Positions 33,537 to 41,482 of a stretch of DNA of 64,000 nucleotides are shown here, piece by piece (the first letter of the stretch is position 1; every line of letters starts with the position of its first letter). The notes under the pieces are model-generated. The model worked only from the letters and a program-made list of their open reading frames with translations, was not told the origin of the DNA and searched no databases. Position numbers and translations under genes: made by a program. Source of the stretch: UBA7672 sp047601145 (GTDB lineage Bacteria > Pseudomonadota > Alphaproteobacteria > Caulobacterales > Hyphomonadaceae); assembly GCA_047601145.1 (NCBI GenBank), contig JASGJW010000001.1:1488001-1552000 (forward strand). Direction: 5' to 3'.

Positions 33537-34681
33537 GGTCCCGGCGGGCTGTTGTGCTGAAGCCGGTTGTTCTCTTCTTCGGCTGTCAATGCAGCATCCG
33601 CCGCCAGGGGACACCCCGGCTTCGGCAACGCAAACGCCGGGTTCTTCACGAAACTCTCGTCCGTCAGTGTGCCGAGGAAAGCGACAAGATCGGCAATCTC
33701 TGCGTCATTCAGCGCAATCTTCAGCCGTTCGTCCGTCTGGCCCGCAAAGCCGTAATGATGCCGGATCGCACCGGCCAGTGTGGCGATCTCGCCATCATGC
33801 ATGTAGGGCGCGGACAGCACGACGTTCCGCAGTCCCGGCGTCCGGAATTTTCCGGCGTCCTCGCTCTTCTGCGTGATGCGCTGCAGCCCCATGTCTTTGC
33901 CCGCCGCCGGCATCGCCAGCATATGGAAGGACTCCGCTGGCTTACGATCCGGCAGCGCAGTATCAGTGAAGTGCACGCCCGCATGGCAGCTCGCACACTG
34001 CTTGTCGTGGAACAGGCCTTCGCCGCGCTTCGCCTGATCGGAAATGGCCGAGGCGTCGCCCCGGCGATACCGGTCGTAAGGCGCATCGAGCGACACCAGC
34101 GAGCGCTGGAACGCCGACAGCGCCATCACGATGGTGTCCATAGAGATCTCGCCCTTGCGCTCGGGAAACGCCGCCCGGAAGAGCTGCGGATAGCAGGCCT
34201 GGTCCTCCAGCCTCTGCGGCAGCGCGCCCTCGGGCCGTCCCGCAAATCCCATTTCGACGGGCACGAGCCCTTCGATCGGGATCAGCGCCTGGTGCTCCAG
34301 CGTGTCGACCTGCGGCCCGCCCCAGGTCAGCGATCCGAACCAGCCGACATTGGCCAGCGTCTGGATGTTCCGCTCGCCCGGTTGTCCATCGAAACCGGGT
34401 CGCGTCTTGTTGGGATCAGTGAAACCGCGCTTCTGCTCATGGCAGGTCGCGCAGCTCATCGTGCCGTCCCACGAAAGGTCCCCGTCATAGAACAGCCGCC
34501 GCCCCAACTCGACCTTGATCGGCGTCGGCGGATTGTTCGCGGGAAAAGGCGCCTGCAGGTTCGCCGCCGGCCATGCCTCAGGCGAATGCGCAGCCGAACT
34601 CGCGCAGGCAATGAGCCCCGCCAGCGCCGCTCCGCCAAGCACCGCCGCGATCAGTCCCCGATTGCGTGGAACAGGGCTCAG
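33533..34681 (-). CDS. Di-haem cytochrome c peroxidase family lipoprotein (start uncertain)
   Basis: Two haem sites are visible, CATCHE and CASCHA, in the MauG/cytochrome c peroxidase pattern, with a likely distal ligand region in FRTPGLRNV and PYMHDGE. The N-terminus reads PRNRGLIAAVLGGAALAGLI before a cysteine, a good lipoprotein signal, but the frame has no ATG, GTG or TTG just before it. The nearest usable codon is a CTG (34681) overlapping the stop of the upstream gene. A longer frame to an ATG at 34792 would run through the neighbouring gene. Either a rare start, translational coupling or an indel is involved. The protein would reduce peroxide or oxidise a partner in the periplasm. Confidence 0.85.
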   Translation of the reverse strand: MSPVPRNRGLIAAVLGGAALAGLIACASSAAHSPEAWPAANLQAPFPANNPPTPIKVELGRRLFYDGDLSWDGTMSCATCHEQKRGFTDPNKTRPGFDGQPGERNIQTLANVGWFGSLTWGGPQVDTLEHQALIPIEGLVPVEMGFAGRPEGALPQRLEDQACYPQLFRAAFPERKGEISMDTIVMALSAFQRSLVSLDAPYDRYRRGDASAISDQAKRGEGLFHDKQCASCHAGVHFTDTALPDRKPAESFHMLAMPAAGKDMGLQRITQKSEDAGKFRTPGLRNVVLSAPYMHDGEIATLAGAIRHHYGFAGQTDERLKIALNDAEIADLVAFLGTLTDESFVKNPAFALPKPGCPLAADAALTAEEENNRLQHNSPPGP

Positions 34682-35211
34682 GGCTTTTTCGCCACCATGA
34701 GCTTCAGCTTCGCGTCCGCATTGGCCGAGACCTGCAGCGTGTGGATGCCGGCCTTCAGCGGGAAGACCACGATCTTGCGAATGGATGTACATTCCGGCCC
34801 ATGACCAAAGCTTATCGGCGTCACCGCCTTGCCGTCCTCAAGCACATCGATCCACGCCGCCGTGCCCAAGGCAACAGAGTAATTGCCCGCTTCCGGAACT
34901 GTGAACGAGAAGAGGCCTGCAAACGCCACCGACCCGCCGGGCTTCTCGGGTTGCACCGGCATCGCGACCTTGGCCGTGTTCAGCAGGTTGGCTTCATAGC
35001 CTTTGCCGAGCGACAGCGGCACGTGCATCAGATGCTCGGCGCTAGGGGCGGTCGAGATCGCGGCCTTGCCATTCCAGTCGGCCAACGGCGCGGGCAGGCT
35101 GGCGTCCATCGCAGCGCACGATGCGGCCGGCTTCGCGGGCATCTCGCCCTGCTGTGCAAGGGCCGGCGCGGTGAGGGCCATGGCCAGTCCCAGAACGAAT
35201 GCAGCGCGCAC
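34678..35211 (-). CDS. Secreted beta-rich protein of unknown function
   Basis: A 177-residue protein from GTG 35211, with GGGAGG just upstream. It has a clear signal peptide (VLGLAMALTAPALAQQ). The mature part contains FAGLFSFTVPEAGNYSVALG and a C-terminal GIHTLQVSANAD, suggesting a beta-sandwich of pre-peptidase or carbohydrate-binding type. I do not recognise the family. It is followed immediately by the di-haem peroxidase frame, so the two are probably co-transcribed and both periplasmic. It may be a partner or substrate of the peroxidase. Confidence 0.65.
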   Translation of the reverse strand: MRAAFVLGLAMALTAPALAQQGEMPAKPAASCAAMDASLPAPLADWNGKAAISTAPSAEHLMHVPLSLGKGYEANLLNTAKVAMPVQPEKPGGSVAFAGLFSFTVPEAGNYSVALGTAAWIDVLEDGKAVTPISFGHGPECTSIRKIVVFPLKAGIHTLQVSANADAKLKLMVAKKP

Positions 35212-35329
35212 CAATGCCTCCCGTTATCGCCAGCCGTATATAACGGCCAAGGCGGTCGGGAAAGCGCCGGAGCTGCAATCCGGCGTGATCGCATGCTAGA
35301 GACTGCCCAGAGCCACGCAGGGATATGCC

Positions 35330-35959
35330 ATGAAGGGCGTCACCGTCGTCGACCATCCGTTGATCCAGCACAAGCTGACATTGATGCGGGACAGGACGAC
35401 CCCCACCAGCGCCTTCCGCACCCTGCTGCGCGAAATCTCGCATCTCCTCTGCTACGAGGTCACTCGCGACATCGAGCTGGAGACAACGGCCATCGAGACG
35501 CCGATGGGCCCGATGGATGCCCCGACCGTGAAAGGCAAGAAACTGGTCTTCGCGTCCATCCTGCGCGCCGGAAACGGCCTCCTGGATGGGATGCTCGACC
35601 TCGTTCCCGCCGCGCGTGTCGCCCATATCGGCATGTATCGCGATCATGACACGCTCGAGCCCATCGAATACTACTTCAAGGCCCCTGGCGAGCTGGAGAA
35701 CCGGCTGATCATCGTGGTCGATCCGATGTTGGCGACCGGCAACTCCGCCATTGCGGCCATCGACCGGCTGAAGCGCCGTGGCGCGAACCGCTTGCGCTTC
35801 CTCTGCCTGCTCGCTGCGCCCGAAGGCATCGCCAAGTTCACCACGGCCCATCCCGACGTGCCCGTCTTCACCGCGGCGGTCGACAGCCATCTCAACGAGA
35901 AGGGCTATATCGTGCCGGGCCTCGGCGATGCCGGCGACCGGATGTACGGCACGAAATAA
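35330..35959 (+). CDS. upp: Uracil phosphoribosyltransferase
   Basis: A 209-residue protein with standard family length. Landmarks are VVDHPLIQHKLTLMRD (6-21), FASILRAGNGLLDGM, the PRPP-binding VVDPMLATGNSA, and the C-terminal GYIVPGLGDAGDRMYGTK, which binds uracil. It converts uracil plus PRPP to UMP and pyrophosphate in pyrimidine salvage. It stands alone on the plus strand and ends against the convergent cytochrome b gene with no gap. Confidence 0.97.
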   Translation: MKGVTVVDHPLIQHKLTLMRDRTTPTSAFRTLLREISHLLCYEVTRDIELETTAIETPMGPMDAPTVKGKKLVFASILRAGNGLLDGMLDLVPAARVAHIGMYRDHDTLEPIEYYFKAPGELENRLIIVVDPMLATGNSAIAAIDRLKRRGANRLRFLCLLAAPEGIAKFTTAHPDVPVFTAAVDSHLNEKGYIVPGLGDAGDRMYGTK

Positions 35960-36649
35960 TCAGCGTGCGATCAGCCAGACCGCGGCGACCGAGATTGCAA
36001 CGCCCAGCACGAAACGCCAGAGCGGAACCGGCGCAATGCCGGATGCCGGGCCCTCGCCATCACCGCTCCTGCGGTTGCCCGTGATCATCGGTCCGATCAG
36101 GTTGGTGCGCTTCACGATCAGGTAGAACACAATGGCCGCGACGTGCAGCACGATCAGCCAGAGCAGGATGTCGAACGCATCCTCGTGGAGATCAGCCGCC
36201 GCCCGGGACAACTCGTAGCTGACATAGCGGGACAGCGGCCCTGACTCGAGCCCATCGGTATCTGTCGCGAACAGCCCGAGCGCCACCTGTGCAGCCAGCG
36301 CCAGCAGGATCGCGACCACGCTCAGCGCGCCGAGCGGGTTATGTCCGAAGCTCGCGCGATAATCCTTACGGAACAGCTTGCCGGCATAGCCGATGATATG
36401 GCCGGGCCCTTTGATGAAACGCGCAAAGCGCGCCGTCTCGGGCCCGGCGAAACCCCAGTAGATGCGGAACACCAGCAGCCCCACGATCGTGAGGCCAGAC
36501 CAGAAGTGCCACTGCATCTCGCCTTCCTCGGCCGTCCACCACGAGAAGGCGACGAGAAAGACAAACAGCCAGTGGACGAGCCGCACCGGCGCATCCCACA
36601 CCTTTTGCTTCGGTGTTGGCGCCGGCGAGGCGGCGGCTTCGTCCGTCAC
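35960..36649 (-). CDS. Cytochrome b561-type membrane protein
   Basis: A 229-residue protein from GTG 36649, which follows the stop of the cytochrome c' gene directly. It has about four transmembrane helices, with likely haem-ligand histidines in VRLVHWLFVFLVAFSWW, MQWHFWSGLTIVGLLVFRIY and LLWLIVLHVAAIVFYLIV, plus a C-terminal anchor helix. The family passes electrons between quinones and periplasmic c-type cytochromes. The partner is evidently the adjacent cytochrome c'. The extended C-terminus after the core (LWRFVLGVAISVAAVWLI) adds one extra helix. Confidence 0.9.
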   Translation of the reverse strand: MTDEAAASPAPTPKQKVWDAPVRLVHWLFVFLVAFSWWTAEEGEMQWHFWSGLTIVGLLVFRIYWGFAGPETARFARFIKGPGHIIGYAGKLFRKDYRASFGHNPLGALSVVAILLALAAQVALGLFATDTDGLESGPLSRYVSYELSRAAADLHEDAFDILLWLIVLHVAAIVFYLIVKRTNLIGPMITGNRRSGDGEGPASGIAPVPLWRFVLGVAISVAAVWLIAR

Positions 36650-37207
36650 CTATTTGTGGTCCTTGTCTTCCTCGCGGAACAGCTCGTGGCAGCTCTTGCA
36701 AGTGCCGCCCGTCGCGCCGAACTGCGCCTTGAAGCCCGCAGCGTCCGTGACGGCGGCGAGCTTTGCCGCCTCGGTCTGCAGCGCGGTCAGCTTCGTGTCG
36801 AACGTCGCGCGGTCAGTCCACACGCCAGGCTTGGCGTGCGTGTGAACGCCGGTGACTTCCGGGCCGGTGCCGGGCGGGAACCAGGCGCCCATCTGGTCGG
36901 CGTATTCCTTCACCTTGGCGGCCGCCGCGGTCACCTTCGCCATGTCGGGCGCATCGACCTTGGTCGCATCCAGCAGCACCTTGAAGTTCTTGCCGAGGTC
37001 TTCGTACTTCTCGTGCCGCGCCTTCATGAAGGCGGCCGGGTCTGCCGGCGTCTCGCCGATAGACGGAGCGGGCGCAGGAGCCGGGGCTTCGGCGACTGGA
37101 GCAGGCGCCGGCGCTTCAGCGACAGGCGTCTCGGCCGGCTTGGACTCGCCGCAGGCGGCAAGGCCCATGGCCACGACGGCGGCAGTGGCAAACAACTGGA
37201 TCTTCAT
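36650..37207 (-). CDS. Cytochrome c' lipoprotein with Ala-Pro-rich linker
   Basis: A 185-residue protein from the ATG at 37207, with GGGAG in place. The lipobox is GLAAC at about residue 18. A low-complexity Ala/Pro/Glu linker (repeats of APAPVAEAP) occupies about residues 24-50. A four-helix cytochrome c' domain follows, with the C-terminal haem motif CKSCHELFRE. Cytochrome c' proteins bind NO or act in electron transfer. The lipid anchor and flexible linker would let it reach a partner, most likely the cytochrome b561 encoded next. Whether it detoxifies NO or donates electrons is not known. Confidence 0.9.
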   Translation of the reverse strand: MKIQLFATAAVVAMGLAACGESKPAETPVAEAPAPAPVAEAPAPAPAPSIGETPADPAAFMKARHEKYEDLGKNFKVLLDATKVDAPDMAKVTAAAAKVKEYADQMGAWFPPGTGPEVTGVHTHAKPGVWTDRATFDTKLTALQTEAAKLAAVTDAAGFKAQFGATGGTCKSCHELFREEDKDHK

Positions 37208-37358
37208 GTGTCCGTCTCCCTCAAGACGCTGATGGTTCATTTGCTGCGACGCTAGGAACCTGTCCCGAACCCGTCAATTCACAGACAGGACAGTAACGCG
37301 CCTGTCGCATGACGCGTCGCCAGACTATCTAGGTTGGCGAATCAATCAGGACAGTCTC

Positions 37359-39164
37359 GTGCCACTCAGCAACGGGGAACCGCTCAGTATCCTGCGTGAC
37401 GTCTTTGGCCATGCGGGCTTCCGCGGGCTGCAGGAAGACGTCGTCTGTCACGTAACGGCAGGCGGCGATGCCGTCGTACTATTTCCCACCGGCGCCGGAA
37501 AATCGATCTGCTACCAGGTCCCGGCGCTGTCCCGTCAAGGTGTCGCGATTGTCATCTCGCCCCTGATCGCCCTGATGCGCGACCAGGTGGAGGCACTGCG
37601 CCAGTTCGGCGTTGCGGCTGCGGCGCTCAACTCCTCGCTGACGCCGGAGGAGGCGCGCGAGGTTCGCCGCCAGCTTCTGTCCGGAGAGCTGAAACTGCTC
37701 TACGTGGCCCCCGAACGGCTCACCACGCCTGGTTTCCAGTCGCTGCTGCAGGACGTGACAATCTGCCTGTTCGCCATTGACGAGGCGCACTGCGTCAGCC
37801 AGTGGGGTCACGACTTCCGGCCGGAGTATCGTGAGCTCTCCGCTATCGCCGCCAACTTCGCCGGCGTGCCGCGCATCGCGCTCACCGCCACGGCTGACCC
37901 CACAACGCGCGCCGATATCATCGAACGCCTCGCTCTTCGCGAGGCGAAGGTCTTCGTCACCTCGTTCGACAGGCCCAACATCACCTATGCGATCGTCCAG
38001 CGCGACAAGCCGCGGGAACAGCTCCGCGACTTCCTAAAAAAGCACGAAGGTTCAAGCGGCATCGTCTACTGCCTCTCGCGCAAGAAGGTGGAGCAGACGG
38101 CCGAATGGTTGGTGGAGCAGGGCATTCCCGCGCTGCCCTATCATGCCGGCATGGAGGCGCGTGTCCGTTCGCGCAACCAGGACGCGTTCCTGAACGAAGA
38201 GAGCCTGTGCCTTGTCGCGACCGTCGCTTTCGGCATGGGCATCGACAAGCCGGATGTGCGATATGTCGCCCACCTCGACATGCCGTCGTCGGTTGAAGCC
38301 TATTATCAGGAAACCGGCCGCGCTGGCCGCGATGGTCAGCCATCCGACGCCTGGATGTGCTATGGCATGGCCGACGTCGCCATGCGCCGGAAAATGATCT
38401 CCGATGGCGGCGCTCCCGACGAGATCAAGCGCGTTGAACAGGCCAAGCTCAATTCGCTGCTCGGCATCTGCGAGACCACGGGCTGCCGCCGCAGGGCCAT
38501 TCTTGCCCATTTCGGGGAGGCGCATCCCGGCAATTGCGGCAATTGCGATACCTGCCTCTCGCCGGTCGAGACATGGGATGGCTCCGCCGCCGCCATCAAG
38601 GCGATGTCCGCGATCTATCGCACAGGCCAGCGCTTCGGCGCCGGCCATGTCATCGATGTGCTGACCGGCAAGGGCAATGAACGCGCCGAACGCCTCGGCC
38701 ACGACAATCTCGCGGTCTTTGGCGTCGGCAAGGAAATCGACGCAAAGACCTGGCAATCCGTCTTCCGCCAGCTCGCCGCCGCGGGCCTCATCTACGCCGA
38801 CCAGGAGGCGCATGGAGCGCTGAAGCTTTCGGAAGAGGCGAGACCTGTCCTGCGCGGCGATCAAAAAGTCATGTTTCGCCGTGATCAGCCCAGACGCACC
38901 AAGAAGGATGCCCGCGGCGCGAAAGCTGCAGGCATGCAGGCCGAGGCGCATGATCTGTTCCAGCAGCTCCGGGTTGCGAGGGCGGCTATCGCGAAGGCGC
39001 AGGGCATCCCGCCCTACCTGGTCTTCCACGACACGACGTTGCGAGCGCTTGCGACCGAACGCCCTCAGACGCTTGAGGCGATGTCCGGTGTCACAGGCAT
39101 CGGCAAGGCCAAGCTTGATCGCTACGGGGCCATGTTTCTTGAAGTAATCCGGGCCTCCAGCTGA
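37359..39164 (+). CDS. recQ: ATP-dependent DNA helicase RecQ
   Basis: A 601-residue protein from a GTG start. The helicase Walker A is LFPTGAGKSICYQ, the DEAH box is AIDEAHCVSQWGHDFRPEY, and motif VI is YYQETGRAGRDGQPS. The zinc-binding cysteines include CGNCDTC, followed by the winged-helix region and a C-terminal HRDC domain. It unwinds DNA 3'-5' in RecF-type recombination and replication repair. It lies just upstream of the LexA-controlled mutasome cassette, but no LexA box precedes recQ itself. Confidence 0.97.
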   Translation: MPLSNGEPLSILRDVFGHAGFRGLQEDVVCHVTAGGDAVVLFPTGAGKSICYQVPALSRQGVAIVISPLIALMRDQVEALRQFGVAAAALNSSLTPEEAREVRRQLLSGELKLLYVAPERLTTPGFQSLLQDVTICLFAIDEAHCVSQWGHDFRPEYRELSAIAANFAGVPRIALTATADPTTRADIIERLALREAKVFVTSFDRPNITYAIVQRDKPREQLRDFLKKHEGSSGIVYCLSRKKVEQTAEWLVEQGIPALPYHAGMEARVRSRNQDAFLNEESLCLVATVAFGMGIDKPDVRYVAHLDMPSSVEAYYQETGRAGRDGQPSDAWMCYGMADVAMRRKMISDGGAPDEIKRVEQAKLNSLLGICETTGCRRRAILAHFGEAHPGNCGNCDTCLSPVETWDGSAAAIKAMSAIYRTGQRFGAGHVIDVLTGKGNERAERLGHDNLAVFGVGKEIDAKTWQSVFRQLAAAGLIYADQEAHGALKLSEEARPVLRGDQKVMFRRDQPRRTKKDARGAKAAGMQAEAHDLFQQLRVARAAIAKAQGIPPYLVFHDTTLRALATERPQTLEAMSGVTGIGKAKLDRYGAMFLEVIRASS

Positions 39165-39211
39165 ATCTTTTCGACTCGCGATTGACTCTTTTTGCCTTCG
39201 AGGATGGTATA

Positions 39212-39226
39212 GAACAAAACAAGAAC
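39212..39226. promoter_or_regulatory. LexA operator (SOS box)
   Basis: GAAC-AAAACAA-GAAC is a perfect match to the alphaproteobacterial LexA box GAAC-N7-GAAC. It ends 17 bases before the imuA start. Confidence 0.9.
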
Positions 39227-39243
39227 TAACGGAGCTGAAGACC

Positions 39244-40026
39244 GTGGCGACGACCGATCTTGAAGCGCTGAGACGGGAGGTCGCCCACATCGAGCGGGGC
39301 TCGTCTCCTGTTGCTTCGGAACGCTTCTCGACAGGGTCGCAAACGATCGATGAGGCCGTCGGCGGCGGTCTCGCGCGGGGCGCCCTGCACGAGATTTTCG
39401 GGGCCAGCGTGATGGATGGGGCTTCCGCCGCCGGTTTCGCCATTGCGCTCGCCGTGCGCGCCTCGGGAAACAAGCCCGTCGTCTGGGTGCGTCAGGACTT
39501 CGTCGGCGTGGAGCTGGGCGAGATCTACGCGCCCGGTATCGCCGAACTCGGTCTTTCCCCCGATCGCCTCATTCTCGTGAAGGCGCGCGACGGACCATCT
39601 GTGTTGCGGGCAGGCGAGGAGGCGGCGCGATGTCCGCCGCTGGGCGCGCTGATGATCGAACCATGGGGCAACCCGAAAATGCTCGATCTCACAGCTTCGC
39701 GGCGCCTTGCGCTCGCCGCCGCCCGCTCGAACGTGCCCGTCTTCATGGTGCGCGCAGGAGGAGCGCCGACGGCCAGCGCAGCTACGACCCGATGGAGCAT
39801 TCGCGCCGCCCTCTCTGTAGTGCTCGATGCGGCAGCCCCCGGCCATCCTGCTTTCGAGATCGAACTCCTGCGCGACAGGGTAGGGGCCTCGCGCCGCAAC
39901 TGGACTGTGGAATGGAACCGTGACCTTCGTCTCTTCAAGGACATCGAAACGATACCTCGCCGCGTGGTTTCCGTACCTGCCGGCCGATCGTCTCATGCGG
40001 GCGCGGGATCCCAGCGAGCCGTCTAA
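39244..40026 (+). CDS. imuA: ImuA, RecA/SulA-like accessory protein of the SOS mutasome
   Basis: A 260-residue protein from GTG 39244, with GGAG upstream. It shows the ImuA pattern: FSTGSQTIDEAVGGGLARG (residues 29-47), LHEIFG, VVWVRQDF and GALMIEPWG. The RecA-like core lacks a canonical Walker A. It is the first gene of an SOS-induced cassette for translesion synthesis and is controlled by the LexA box just upstream. The last 107 bases overlap imuB in another frame, which suggests coupled translation. Confidence 0.92.
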   Translation: MATTDLEALRREVAHIERGSSPVASERFSTGSQTIDEAVGGGLARGALHEIFGASVMDGASAAGFAIALAVRASGNKPVVWVRQDFVGVELGEIYAPGIAELGLSPDRLILVKARDGPSVLRAGEEAARCPPLGALMIEPWGNPKMLDLTASRRLALAAARSNVPVFMVRAGGAPTASAATTRWSIRAALSVVLDAAAPGHPAFEIELLRDRVGASRRNWTVEWNRDLRLFKDIETIPRRVVSVPAGRSSHAGAGSQRAV

Positions 40027-41482
40027 ACTCCCGCTCGTCATCACCGAGAAGGTCAAGGGCGCCCAGCGTCTCGTGGCCATCAGTCCTGAAGCAAAACGTG
40101 CAGGGCTTGCCGCTGGCATGACGCTGGCGGATTCGATGGCGCGCATCCCCGATCTCTGGGTCGAGGAAATGGACCATCACGCCAACACCGCCTTGCTGGA
40201 TCGCATCGCCGAGGATTGCGATCGTTTCACCCCCGTGGTCGCGATGGACGGAACGGACGGCCTCATCCTCGACATCACGGGCTGCGATCACATCTTCGGC
40301 GGGGAAGCAGAGCTGCGTCGCATCTTCTCCCAGCGCCTGAAGCGCGCCGGCTTTCATGTTCGCTCCGTGATCGCCTCCGCCCCACTCACTGCGCGGGTTC
40401 TCGCCCGGTTCGGTCGCATCGCTATCGTGCCGGCGGGCGAGGAAGCCGCCGCCGTTCGGCCGCTTCCCATCGCCGCGCTGGAGCTCGACGAAAAAGACCG
40501 GATCGCGATCTCCCGCGCTGGCCTCAAGACGATCGCTGCGCTCGCCGACCGTCCGAGCATGATTTTCGCCTCCCGCTTCGGAGAGGCGATGACGCTTCAT
40601 CTTCGTCGTATCCAGGGTCTGGAAGAGGCTCCGCTGAAACCGCGCCGCGTCATTCCGATGCTCTGGGTCGAACGCCGCTTCCCCGAGCCCATCGGCCGCA
40701 CCGAAGATGTCGAGGCAACGCTTCTGGAGCTGGGTCATGAAGCCAGCGCCCGTCTCGGCGAGCGCCGCGAGGGCGGGCGCATGTTCGAGGCCAGCTTTTT
40801 CCGCGCCGACGGCGCCGTACGCCGTGTCACGATCGAGACCGGCCGTCCCATGCGCGATGCAAGGGTTCTGCTCCGTCTCTTCCGTGAAAAGCTCGATGCG
40901 CTCGCTGATCCGATCGACCCGGGCTTCGGCTTCGACCTGATCCGGCTCTCCATTCCCCTCGCCGATGCGCTCGACGCCCTCCAGCCCGGACTCGACGGCC
41001 ATGCTGTCGAAGCCGACGAAATCGCCAACCTCGCCGATCGTCTTTCAGCACGCTTCGGTGAAACCCGCGTGCTTCGTTTCCTTCCCGAAGACACACACAA
41101 TCCCGATCGCGCCGCGCACGCCGTCCCCGCCATCTTCAATCCGCTCACCTCAACAGTCTGGCCCGCGCCAGAGATCGAAGAACCGCCCCTGCGTCCCCTG
41201 CAGATGTTCGATCCGCCCCAACCGATCGATATCGTGATGGCCGAAGTCCCCGACGGCCCACCCCTGCGCTTCAGTTGGCGCCGCCGCGAATACCACGTCG
41301 CCCGCGCCGAAGGCCCCGAACGCATCTCCCCCGAATGGTGGCGCGCAAAAGCGGACGAACCAACCCGCGACTACTACCGCATCGAAGACCCCGAAGGCCG
41401 CCGCTTCTGGCTCTTCCGCGCCGGCGGCTACGACCCGAATGCGACGCCGCCCGGCTGGTTCATGCACGGGGCGTATGCATGA
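39920..41482 (+). CDS. imuB: ImuB, catalytically degenerate Y-family polymerase
   Basis: A 520-residue protein from GTG 39920, chosen because the Y-family N-terminus KRYLAAWFPYLPADRLM follows directly. Polymerase-like palm and finger segments are present, but where active Y polymerases have the acidic SxDE motif this one reads VAMDGTDGLILDITG, so catalytic residues are missing, as known for ImuB. A helix-hairpin-helix-like part and the C-terminal region follow. ImuB is the hub that links the beta clamp, ImuA and DnaE2. It overlaps imuA by 107 bases and dnaE2 by 4 (ATGA). Confidence 0.94.
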   Translation: MTFVSSRTSKRYLAAWFPYLPADRLMRARDPSEPSKLPLVITEKVKGAQRLVAISPEAKRAGLAAGMTLADSMARIPDLWVEEMDHHANTALLDRIAEDCDRFTPVVAMDGTDGLILDITGCDHIFGGEAELRRIFSQRLKRAGFHVRSVIASAPLTARVLARFGRIAIVPAGEEAAAVRPLPIAALELDEKDRIAISRAGLKTIAALADRPSMIFASRFGEAMTLHLRRIQGLEEAPLKPRRVIPMLWVERRFPEPIGRTEDVEATLLELGHEASARLGERREGGRMFEASFFRADGAVRRVTIETGRPMRDARVLLRLFREKLDALADPIDPGFGFDLIRLSIPLADALDALQPGLDGHAVEADEIANLADRLSARFGETRVLRFLPEDTHNPDRAAHAVPAIFNPLTSTVWPAPEIEEPPLRPLQMFDPPQPIDIVMAEVPDGPPLRFSWRRREYHVARAEGPERISPEWWRAKADEPTRDYYRIEDPEGRRFWLFRAGGYDPNATPPGWFMHGAYA

